Assembly: GCA_021234535.1 (NCBI GenBank) | Contig: CM037849.1 | Coordinates: forward strand, 14,666,571-14,730,570 | Direction: 5' to 3' | DNA length: 64,000 nt | Source of the DNA: Stichopus chloronotus | Lineage: Eukaryota > Echinodermata > Holothuroidea > Aspidochirotida > Stichopodidae | Made by a program: the position numbers and the translations under genes | Notes under the pieces: generated by a model | Database searches by the model: none | What the model was told of the DNA's origin: nothing | The model's input: only the letters and a program-made list of their open reading frames with translations | Shown: one piece after another, positions 24,601-35,800 of the stretch | How positions within the stretch are numbered: position 1 is the stretch's first letter | Layout: each line of letters opens with the position of its first letter

Positions 24601-26330
24601 AGATAAATTCGACCTATAGTCACCAAGTAAAAGATGTAAACAGATTTCAGACAATCGTGTACCTCATAGGTCCTTCTACGTGCAGCAGAGTAATGTTAAA
24701 GTCTGTATAATGATGTGCTTAATGATGTGTCTCAACAAGGAAACAAATGGACCAACTTCTATATCCCTGTCTCCTTATTTTGAATACTGTATGCTCAGTG
24801 GTTGGTTAAAAGTGAAAAAATGATAGTTTATATCAAGCTTAGAGTAAAGAATTCAATACTGCATTGGAACATTTTTCTTTTGTTTTACAATACGCCGCAG
24901 GATGATTCTTAGGAGGAAAGTAAATTAAAAAAATATATACACATGAATCTTTACACCTGTTGTAGAAGGAAATCTACGAATTTCTATCTCTTACATTGAA
25001 CTGAGCATGAAGTAATTACACCAACCATTAAAAACATTAAATATGCCCTCATAGTTGCTAGATCTTAGTGTTGGTAAGCATAATGGTCATGAAAGAAACG
25101 TTCATAGAAATTGATCGTGGAAGTTTTTATGAAACCAGGACTAACTGTCGTACATCTGATTGCTTAGAGTAGAACCTTACATTAATCTTCGATTGTATTT
25201 GATCTATTGTTCGAATTTATTTTGGTAAATATAAAACCCACTCCAAATAGTTCAATTCAGTTCCAAAAGACAAAATGTTTCTTAACGTTAAACAATACAA
25301 TGTGCATTAACCAACAGTTAGAGTATAACATTAATAAATTGTCGAGTGACACCTTTATGTAGTATATGTTTGGATATCGAAAAACAGAAACAGAATACGA
25401 ATACCGGGCATTCTGCACCTATGTGTAGCGGAAAATTTTACAAAAGAATAGCGTATGCTAAGCATGACAACACCCACGCACGACCCCCTGTCATTAGGAA
25501 AGACCTTGATAACCGAAACATGGACCACATGTTTTTAGAAACGGCCATAGTTTCCAAACTTGAAATGGACAATTTCAACTATCTCTGCCACATCTGCAAT
25601 GGTGCTATGGGGTAAAATCGAAGCCACTGTTATTAAAATGTTGAATGGTTTCCGATAGCTAGTCCTCTGGCATACAGAAATATCCAGCCCATTGATACAA
25701 CATATTGAGAAACAAAATATGATGTCTCAATTTCAAAGCAATTTATTGCAATATTCTCTTCATTTGCGTCAAGTATCTTCTATCACGATAGCAATCCATA
25801 CAATACTATTATGATTTATGCTTACAAAATCATTTTCACATTCATCTATGAACAATTAAATTCCCTCAAATATGTACCTCACGGTTGCACTCCAAGTGCG
25901 GCTGATAGATGCATTTATACTATGAAAGCGGCTTAAACTGAATAATTTAAAAGTCACTTGTTCAGTCATTAAACAAGCAACCCTATGCAGGAGTAGAAAG
26001 AGCAATATATTATTATCAACCATTGTGAAGGAGAGCATTACTGACTTTGAAGGACGGTGTAATACAAAACAGTTAAAAGTACACCCAAACAAAACACTCA
26101 GTAAAGTACCATACAGTTATCACTTTCAAACGAAAGCGATAATTGTGATTGTCATTGTCAACAATAGTCAAATGCAACATACATTGATCCATATTTTGTC
26201 ATTAGAATTTAATAAAATGTTTGTTCGAGCAGTGTGGATTATTTGGTCACTTTTCAATTCGTGCTTCCAAAATAAGTTTAAGAAACTGCATGTAAGCAAC
26301 AAGATTTTTTAGGGAAATTTCGGAAACCTG
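24601..26330. repeat. FREP2 3' flank, shortened version of block D
   Basis: Collinear with the FREP1 flank up to the stretch ending GTTTTTAGAAACGGCCATA (here about 25,530-25,550; there about 12,500-12,522). It then jumps to sequence matching 15,765 onward (TTCCAAACTTGAAATGGACA). About 3.2 kb present behind FREP1, including the LINE tail, is therefore absent here. The open frame 25,346-25,615 spans this join and is not conserved elsewhere. No gene recognised. Confidence 0.6.
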
Positions 26331-27339
26331 TTACAAAAGCCGTATAGATCAGTTTTGGGTTTATGGACGAAGTAAATATAGTTCTGTAAAGAATGCATTG
26401 CACTACGGTTCAAACAAGGTAGAACTTTTTAACCCTCAGTGCTTTTCTTTGCAAACATTCAGAGATAACGTAAAGATATCCAATTCTTCAAACATTAACA
26501 AGAATATAAAACCAACATGAAACAATGATCTGCATTTCTCTCTCTCTTCATGAAAATCCTAAACAATAATAGCTCTTGATGTGCAGTACTTCTTTCATTT
26601 TGGCAAGCTGTGCGCATATGAATTGTGTACCGTATCTCCACAACTTGACTAGGCAATTTTTTAATACTAGAGATGTTATACACACATTTCTAGGAATTCA
26701 TGAAATAATTTTAACTTAGCAGTTGGCATATGTAAGTTGCGGTAAAGGGTCCACATTTCAACTTTCTTTCACAGAAGAAATGATGGAAAGCATATGACAA
26801 GCAAGAATACCCTGAGGTTTTCATAAAGAAGCGCAAACGCCCTGCTCACAAATATTACTTCATAAGCAAAAGGAATTGTGCTATGATACTTTATATACCT
26901 GGTAAATAACTGCATGTTAGCAAGAGCTCATTTAATGGAGGGCAAAGCAAAACAATCCTTAACTAAAAGGGCACATGCAGTCTCTTTGATAGGAATAAGA
27001 AAACCTCTGTACACTTATTCATGAAAGAGCTATATTTAATCATGTCATTATAACTGTTGCTACCGTCTTTTGAAATTCATGCAAAATAATTCCTTACTTT
27101 TTCTTTGCTCTCAGCTCGTTCACATTCATGGCCAGCTGCGACGGAGTATAACAACTACAAAAAGGGAGAAATAAAAAAAAAAAGAAAATAAGAGAAATAC
27201 ATACAGTAAATTGCGAAATGTAGTGAATTTCAGGAAAATATTGAAACTGGTTATTGGCAGTTTATGTTTTCAAATTTATTACATGCAAATGGAACATTAT
27301 ATTTTCCACGAAGTACTACAAAGAACTCACCAGGCCTTA
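26331..27339. other. intergenic stretch with no recognised feature
   Basis: AT-rich and without clear similarity to other parts of the window. An A-rich stretch lies at 27,160-27,200. I see no coding region or RNA gene. Confidence 0.45.
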
Positions 27340-28230
27340 TACCCACTTAACCTACCATACTTAGGGTTTATTGTCTATTGTTTCATACTTTAAATAATTA
27401 AGTAAAAATAACTCAATAGATAAAGTAATATTGGTGAAAAGACTAACAACATCATAAGAAACCATGTATTGATTAGACATGTCCATGGATGTAATTTCCT
27501 GGACGAATGAGAAAGAGTGCTGGGTGCAGTATTCTTCATTGGTATGAGGCGGAATAAATTCACTTAGAGATTTAGTTAAATGATAATTGCAAGTACCAAT
27601 GCGGGAAAGAATAGGCCGAAATGGTATAGGATTGTCTTTGTTGCATTTGTTAAGTTTAGGTAGTCCGTAGGTTCAGGCCGGATAGGAGCCCATAGGATAA
27701 ATGTTGGAATATTGTTCCTCAGTGAAACTATAATCAATTCAGTTTTCCTAGAAACCATTGAAGCTGTCCTCTGTGTATAGTTGGATCCGAGTTTAACCTC
27801 TTCAATTTTGTTTCGTCAATTATAGTCGTACTGATTCCTTCTACATATGTTTTCCGATCCATAATGACTACACCATTTTCTTGGTCAGGTTTTAAGATGA
27901 CGATATTTGCATTGCTTTTTAGCTTTTTCAGAATTCTGTACTTCTTGAGATCTGCAGTAGATGGTTTGTACAGTAATTGATGAGATAGCTGTAGGCTAGG
28001 TGCGCTAGGTGTGTTCTGGGGGAAGCTTTATATGTATTGTTTTCGACTTGTTTGGTTAGAAATTGATGGATGAGTTCGAAACTAGTTAAAACGTCCGATG
28101 TCTATGGGAAGGGTGGCTGAATAGCAAAATCGACACCATGTTTAAGAATATCCAGTTCATCAGAATTTAATTGATAAGAGGACATGTTCTTGATAATTTC
28201 GTCAGTTGATAATGGGAAACTATATACTTA
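27340..28230 (-). pseudogene. Penelope-like RT, N-terminal and early palm region (broken)
   Basis: Minus-strand reading gives, in order, LNSDELDILKHGVDFAI, VLTSFELIHQFLTKQVEN, LKKYRILKKLKSNANIVILK followed by PDQENGVVIMDRK, then after frameshifts KCNKDNPIPFRPILSRIG, MDMSNQYMVSYDVVSLFTNI. These match the PLE order of a pre-RT helical region, 'KPDKGNGVVI' and 'SFDV.SLFTN' (RT motif A, with the catalytic Asp kept). Several frameshifts, and a stop in the early part, make it non-functional. Confidence 0.82.
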
Positions 28231-28289
28231 TATGTAGCTATAGACTTGGCCGTTGATTTAATTTTTCAAAATAATTCAGGGATTGTTAT

Positions 28290-28960
28290 CGAGAAATGTG
28301 ATCTTTAGAAATTACTAGTGTTTGCTACATCTCAAAGGCATTTTCTGTTAATGGCAATTATTATGACCAAGTGGATGGTGTGGCCATGGGCTCCTCATTT
28401 GCACTAGTATTAGCCAATTTGTTCATGGGCCATTTGGAAAATTGTTTTCTCAGTGACATGTCAAACTCAGCCAAACCGTATCTCTACCGGAGATATGTAC
28501 ATGGCGTTTTCTGTTGTTTCGAGAATGAGAATGATGCCGACTCTTTCTTGGATTACAACAGTAATCATCACCCCAATATACAATTCACCATTGAGAAACA
28601 GCATGATCATGTTCTATCATTTCTAGATGTGCTTATTTCTAATACTGATCACAAGGCTACATATACTGGGGTACTTACCAACGTTTATAGTTTTATAACC
28701 TTTTCTTACAAAATAGGCCTGATTAAAACCCTTGTTGACAGGATGTACAAGATAAACAAAATTTGGAAAGGCTTCGACATTGATTTAAAACAACTTTTCA
28801 CAACTCTGTGAAAAACCAATTTTCTTCTTATTTAATTCACTATATTGATGTATTCCATCAAATAAGTAGTGTATTGTTTCATTTTTTATCTGGAAGTATC
28901 TGGACTTTTCTGGACTATCTGATGTTTGAGAAAAAAACCAACGTTTGCCAAAACTATGTA
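28290..28960 (+). pseudogene. Penelope-like RT, late palm region (broken)
   Basis: The frame runs through FSVNGNYYDQVDGVAMGSS, VLANLFMGHLE, a YVDD-box position that reads YVHG (28,494-28,505), HPNIQFTIE, LSFLDVLI and FSYKIGLIKTLVDRMYKIN. These are RT motifs B to E in the order of Penelope-like elements. The second catalytic Asp pair is therefore replaced by His-Gly. A frameshift near 28,790 separates a further NSVKNQFSSYLIHYID segment. I see no GIY-YIG part. Confidence 0.85.
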
Positions 28961-29106
28961 TTTTCAGCATATCTTAAGGACTATTAGACCAAGCAACTTA
29001 TCAACTTTCAACCAATCAACATTGTAAGGACCTACCTGAGAACACATTGTGCAACATAATATAAATGTAACGGTAAATCCAGTGAAATCTCAGTGCTGAT
29101 ATGTGA
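28961..29106. other. short spacer, nothing recognised
   Basis: Between the Penelope-like remnant and block R1. AT-rich, with no feature seen. Confidence 0.4.
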
Positions 29107-30063
29107 GAATTTGCCTACAAATTTGGATTTGCGGAATATCTTGAGAGGTAATTGAACATTATACGCAAAATGTTGCAAGGCTGTTCCTGTGAATACATTA
29201 CTGAAGGTACATTATATCACTCTTATAATAAGTTGGTAAAGTTGTATGGTTGTTTGGTAAAAAATAAACAGAACTTGCATCGGTGTCAATAGTCACCACC
29301 TTTTAACTTTAGCCAAAACAACTTTAGCAGAACTGTCCCTTCGGAGGCTGTGAGTAATGTCTTTGAACATTCGTGCCAATTATGAGAACGTTATTTTTAA
29401 TTCAATCAATGAGTTTAGCAGAAGCAGGTCCTGCACAAGTAAATAGGAGACTAATGTGCAAATACCAAATAAAGGGATGCCCTCATATCCTGCCCCTAAC
29501 TGTAACCACTCAGCCTAACCTATATGGAATAACTCAATGTTATAATTGTGTTATGTACCGTAATATGCACAGATAATTGCTATATGGTAATATTGGTAAT
29601 ATGCACCAATAGCTAACAGCAGAACCAGGTTTTCGGCTTAAGCTTGCTACCTTACAGTATATATCAATATTACCATTTTCTTCATAATTATCTTCTTCTG
29701 CTTAGCACCATTTTATGTTTGAAGAATATCTGGCTCTAATTTACGATGAATGCCATGGACTTTGTCTCTGCCAGTGAAATGTGGTTGCAGTAAATTATTA
29801 CAACTCTCCAATTCCCCATGTGCAGTTCCTCTGTTGAAATCGATGCATGTTGGCGATGAGATACCCAACTCCGTGGATTGCCCTCTTGTTATTATATTAT
29901 GATAATACGAAAGGAACGACAAAACAAGAGGGCACTCCACGGAGTGCTCTTTTAGATATGTTCGTTACAGTAGACTATTACAGCACACTCGGCAATTGAA
30001 GTGTAAATGGAGCAGTCACGCGTGTACGTCAAAATTATCTTTTGATGTCCTTATCAAATCAGC
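29107..30063. repeat. duplicated intergenic block R1, copy b
   Basis: Collinear with 2,570-3,560. Its copy of the hairpin element lies at 29,855-29,946. Open frames in the two copies are not shared in register. Confidence 0.7.
29855..29946. mobile_element. short hairpin element (MITE-like), copy b
   Basis: The left arm has ACTCCGTGGATTGCCCTCTT and the right arm, read on the minus strand, has ACTCCGTGGAGTGCCCTCTT. The loop contains TATTATATTATGATAATA. Its arms are slightly shorter than in copy a (3,313-3,414) because the outer GCAAC/GTTGC pairing has decayed. Confidence 0.6.
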
Positions 30064-31899
30064 GGAAACACTTCACAATCAATTGCAAAACTCATTTTTT
30101 TCCCGCACAAACTCTTACTGTAAACAACTAAATTCCTTAGCTAGTGTATACATGACATGTGACAGTAAAAGTATACTGAGTATGGGCAACAAACTATATT
30201 CATCACTATCCGTGATAAATATTTTGTTCGGATAGTGATCTTGAGGAGTAATAAATGAAATGTTGAATAAATGTAATTGTATCTGCACTTTCAAGAAACA
30301 TGTAGTAATACACTGTAGAAATAGCAACACATGACTAGTCTTAATCCCACATAACGACGCCAACCACGTGATGCACTTAGGTGGGTCATGGATGAAACAT
30401 AAACACTGAGCTTGTCTTTAAAAGTAGCTGTCAAATACAACTGTTGATATTGTAGGATATAATATATTTACCGTTAAGACAATATTTGTCTGTTTATTTG
30501 GTTTAATTTCTCATAATTCACTCTATTTGAATTTCCTTATGATCAGTGAATTACAACTAACATTCATTGTTATTAACGTAGTAACGACAGAATAAACAAG
30601 TAATGGGCAGCTATCCACGGAATTGCAAAACTCATCCCTATCGATTCCATGATAATTCTCCTCTGATTTTACACACCTGTTACATTGTGCATACTTTAAG
30701 CATACGTTGCAATTGTGGACACTGATCGACAGATATACAAATCACTACCATTTCCCACTTTTTTTCGTTCATACACTAAGAATGCTTATAGACCAGAGTG
30801 TAACCGACGATATAGTGCTCTGTTATCATAATGGTCAATTCTGGCCGTATGCGCTTCAAAGTAGCATTCACAAGTGATAATGAATTTAGTCATGTGCCAT
30901 AAACTGTCCAATGCAAATATAAAATTTGTATAAAATATACACGATTCAACAGGTTCCAGATGGAGGTGTTGGATAGTTTACAGTACACAGTGAGATGCAC
31001 GGTTGTCGTAAAAAGGCCCCTACCAAATGGAGGTGTTTGCATCGAATGTACGGTACATTCACAGTAAACACTCGACAAACATATGAGTACATCAGATGAC
31101 TTTACAGTAGTTCGCGGGAACCAATTGTTCGCTGAAAGCGTGGGTTATACCTCAAAGTAATTCTAGGAAGGTGTTCGCGAAGTAAATATTTGCGCAATGT
31201 GCCCAGAAGATCTCAAGTTATACAGTTCAGGCCTGCGGATTTTTGTAGCGAACAACTAGCCTGATTCAAGAATCATATAACATCCCTTTTTTTGGGGGGG
31301 AGGGGGAGGGGTTACCATGGGTATCCTTCACTTCCAAAGGCATCAATTTCCATGCAACTTCATTCATTTGGAGTGGTTGTTGTTCACACATAAGCGCACT
31401 CATATGGTGCTTTTTTCTTGAGAAGTACTAACTCAGAGCAGTTTTTACTGTGTAATGGTATTAATTTATTTGTCTTTAATACTGCTCCTGCTAGGAAAAT
31501 TGGCTGGTATTTCAACCTCTATGTGCAAACAATGGTTTGCATTGTGTAGTTGAACTACTGTGTTAGGTTGCTTGGAAAAGCAGAAATGTAAATTGTGCTG
31601 ATCGTATGTAATGTCGGAAAAAGGTGAGTAGATTGTAAGATATACTCTGAAGACTTCTGGGGATATGGAAGGCCTAGAAACTTTGACATCATGGCTATCT
31701 TGATGTTCCTCATTTATTATAATTTTTCAAAACTTACACCTGTGAGAACGTTTGTGGCCCCGTGCACCATGAATATGTAACATTGTGAAAGCAGACAATA
31801 CTTCAAATAGTTTCGGTTTCGGAAACCTTTGAGTCTTATTCTCTGACGATAGTGTCATCGGTGTAAGGACCACTACAGCATCTCATATACCAGTATCCA
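30064..31899. repeat. gene-less copy of the FREP 3'-flank block D
   Basis: From about 30,360 to 31,980 this aligns with about 12,690-14,160 behind FREP1 (for example ATGCACTTAGGTGG, AGTACCATTCACAA-like, ACGTTTGTGGCC, GGAAGGCGACATACATT). No FREP exons lie immediately before it, so it is a flank without its own gene copy. A run of G at 31,292-31,312 is simple. No coding gene seen. Confidence 0.55.
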
Positions 31900-32827
31900 C
31901 CCGTCAAGCGGAAGGCGACATACATTGTAGGATTGTGGCACACTTAACATATTTTTGCAGCTTTGGGATTGGACATTATTCAGTTATTATTCAGTTATTA
32001 TTTAGTTATTATTTAAGAGAACGTATTTTCTCAAAGCAATTATTTATAAACAATTACAAAACGACACTAGTCACAGTTCTATGAAAATACTCAAAAATGA
32101 AATAATGATCGTGTGTGTTCTCGTGTTCATTTAATTTAAACCTGCCCATTCAAGTAAATTAAACTGACTAATTGTGTATCGTGCTTGTTTTGTAAACAAC
32201 AATACAAACGGCGTTCAACTGTATGTTGACAAAAGTAAAACAACAAGACATTGTATTGTTGAACAAAGCAATTTAAATTGTAATATATTATTTAAAAGGT
32301 TACAGAAATGAATATTTCTGCACTTCTAGAATCTCTTAGTTTGAACATTTACCATCAATATATGAGTAATACTTAACAGGTGTCACAGAATATCATGAAT
32401 AAAGATAACAAATTGAATTATGGAAAAATGAATTAAGAAATAAGTCATTGTTTTTGTTAATTCTAAGCCATCATAGTTTAAACGATTGAAGATTGGTCAT
32501 TACAATAATGAAATTTGGGGGAGTTGATTCGGTATAAAGCAAGAGACACAATAAACTGTCTGTGTCGAGGAAACTGAGGCTCGTAATATGTACGGTGTAT
32601 TACAAGACACATTTCAGTCACTTAATATCTAGTTCAACTGAGGAACTCTTTTAAAGTATTTCATAACCATTGCCACTTCCTAAGCAGTTCAAGGTCTCCT
32701 TAGAATACAAGTCGTCTCTCCTTTCATTATCACTTGATCACTGGATATTTGGTGATCATCTCTTCATTCTGATTCAAGACTCTATTGTGTTCATATCATC
32801 GTTACGGTGCTGTCAATTTATACAACC
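31900..32827 (+). promoter_or_regulatory. FREP3 upstream region, shortened by about 1.8 kb
   Basis: Sequence matching 55,885-55,950 of the FREP4 flank ends at TTGGACATTATTCAG. Then come three near-repeats of ATTATTCAGTT (31,970-32,010), and sequence resumes at the equivalent of about 57,735. FREP3 therefore has only about 0.8 kb of the shared 5' flank. The proximal part, including CTGACTAATTGTGTATCGTG and the roughly 240 bp before the ATG, is kept. Confidence 0.45.
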
Positions 32828-35800
32828 ATGAAGTGCAGTTTACTGTTCTTGTATATCTTTGCAGTTTTCTCGCAGGAGTTCTGTTCAACTGAATCATCAG
32901 CACAAACAGTAAGTGTCCGATATGTTTCATCCATTCCATAACTAATCATAAATAACTTGTCTTTTTGTGTTGAAAATTGTCAATGTTGTAATTTCACAGT
33001 AAAAATGTCTGGGTTATACTTTTAGGTTTGATTCTTCAATGATTCTTAAATAGTTTGTTCCGATGCATATGAAGGAAAAAAACCTGAAATTTAATCGTAG
33101 GAAAATTCACAGTTGTTTAAAAAGACCTCTATAGTCATCTTTCATAAAATTTAAATTGGTATTACAATTAATAAATTAGAGTTCTACACTTATGAACGAC
33201 TAATTGGACTCTTACACTTAACTTAGTCAAATTTTCTTCTGTAGGATACGCCGTTTCGTTTAACATCACATTTTTGTTGTAATATGAAATTCTGCGAAAG
33301 ATTTCACATATGCAATATACAATTAAAAGTTGAAATGTAAAAGCATGTTTCGTACATCTTGTGATCTTTCATAAACATAACAAATTTATATCAACTTACA
33401 TTATAATTTTGATTTTTATGATAAATCAACCTTATATATTTAAGTCAAGCTACATTTCTATCCACAATGCATCATTCTTTCTCACAACACAAATAGTAAT
33501 CTATTATTCTTTTGGTTGCTTCTATCATATAATAACTATAATTAGTGAGTTAGAGCGTTAATAGCAACAAGTCCCGCTGTGTAAGTTCCAAGAATTTTTT
33601 ACTAAATTTTATTACTACGATAAAACTTCTGGAGGTGAGTAGCGACATGTAAAGTTTCCTAAGTAATTTCATCTCAGCATGAAGACGACATACAGATTCT
33701 TGCAGCATAACAATAAATCAATACACGAAAAAAGTGGTATGTGAAGTCCCTTATACAAGAGCAAATCCGACATACCATTCTACGGTTTATTTCTAAAAGT
33801 ATTTTTAATTAAAAAAAAAAAAATCAAAAAAGGGTTATTATATCAATCATCACCCATTGTTCATGTTTAAAAAGAAAAAAACGCTGTAATATTTTAAATG
33901 TAATTAGCTTGCATTCTAAACATTTTTTTTTTGGAACGCATGAATCTCAGTAACCTTGTGTTCTCAATAATTATCGATCTGGAACAAAACCGTCCTGCGG
34001 TTTACCAAACAGTACCGTATACCGTCATTGTAAACATAATTCGAATTAAAACAGATACGCTTTTCCAATTCGTAACCTACCACTTTACTGCAAGTAAACC
34101 TGATGTATTTTCTTTGCATCTTTCACCTTCAGTTTTTATTACAATAATATTTGAGATATACTACTTCAATATACTACTTCACCTAATTAAGAAGCCTTTT
34201 CATTATAAAATTAAACCAGTAAACAACTTCTAAACAGGTGCTTTTTATTTTTCTATCTAGGAAAGTGTTATTATTGTTTATCTTTCCTATTGTCGTCAAT
34301 TTGCAAATTTATCTCTAATTGGAAGTATAAATCATAAATTAGGCTCTGATGAATAATATTTCATTATATTTAATCATTTGTTTAAATTGGAGCTTTGATA
34401 AGTTGAAACAATATTAATAACATCCTTTGGGTTTGGTTTCAGCAGCTATGATAGTTACAAATTTGTATACAATTGAGTATGAAAAACTTTTTGTTCATCG
34501 GGATGAATTCTTGATTTCTTGATTACTCGATATTGATACTAACATTAATCACTTCAGATTAAAAAAATATTAAAATGTTTACTTTAATAAAAAAAAAATA
34601 ATCACAGTAGTCCCGCGCTTCGAATGTGTCCCAGATTTAAGCTTACTGAATTCAATGCTTAATATGCAAGCAAATAATAAGTTTCTCCATAATGAAATAT
34701 GGACGAAAATGTACGTATGCAGGTAAAAGTTACACATTTTACGTGTGCATGATTGCTTTTCTAAGAATGCAACGAAATTATGCCGTAAACAAGGAGTTAA
34801 TCCAAACAGTTTTACTCGTTTTTAATATATCTGGAGTACACTTAATCTTATATGGCGTGTCAGTCTCTTTGTTTTTTTTTTCTGTTTTTTTTCTATGCTG
34901 TTGATTTAGAAAGAAAAGGTAGTGATTCTAAATTACTTGGTTAATTGTCCATTTCCTTTTTTGATAGCATAAAGAATTGGAAAAAGAAATAAAATCTGTC
35001 CAAATATTCTCCATTATTACTCTGGCTTGAAAACTGATAATAGCAATTTATATAATGTTCCTCCTGTCAACAGGATAACGACAGGCTTGAAGAAGGTAGC
35101 ATTCATTCAAGAAAACGAAGGGAAATCTCAGGTAGGTTGTCAGGTTATCTGTCGACGCATTTTGATTATGATACATCAACAAATCTAGAGATGCAAACGC
35201 TTAAACAAACAATTTGAAATACTGTATAAATCATGATGAATTCAAGCATTCAAGCATATACATAGGGAATTATTTTGTACTCCACATCTCAAAAGATTGT
35301 CAATACTGACTGACAAAAAAAAAGACCTCTTCGCAGCTCATACCTAAAGGAAAGGGATCAAAAAAACAACCCAGAAAACCGTGAAGAGTGAACGTTTAAT
35401 TTTGAAACTTTGAATGCATCGTTAAACAGATTACGATGGTTCTATAAAAAAAAAAGTGTTTACACACTCATTGGTTTGTTAAAGTGATACTTAAACTATT
35501 TTTGTCCACACCTCAGGTAGGTAAATAAAGCATCACAATAATTGTACATTCGTCTGAGTCACATTTTTTTTTTATAATTTCTTCAGGTTCCTCTTACTTC
35601 TACTACCAAGAGCCACAATACCCGAGAGATTGTAAAGAGGTCTATGAACGATGTGATGATCAAACGGAATCCGGTATTTTCATGATTCAGCCTGACGGTG
35701 CTCCAGAACCATTCAACGTCCATTGTAATAATTCAATAGATGGAGGAGGTTGGACGGTAAGCACTTTGTGTTAAATGTTGAGCCAAAAAAAAAAAAAAAT

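Larger units (their letters stand above)
27340..28960. mobile_element. Penelope-like retroelement remnant with inverted 5' half
   Basis: Two parts of one type of element point away from each other. The left part (27,340-28,230) is on the minus strand and encodes the amino-terminal and early RT region. The right part (28,290-28,960) is on the plus strand and encodes the later RT region. Going left to right, the left part ends at its 5' end, and then the 3' part starts in the opposite direction. That is the geometry expected for internal priming during reverse transcription (twin priming) or for a later inversion. Both parts have stops and frameshifts. Confidence 0.8.
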
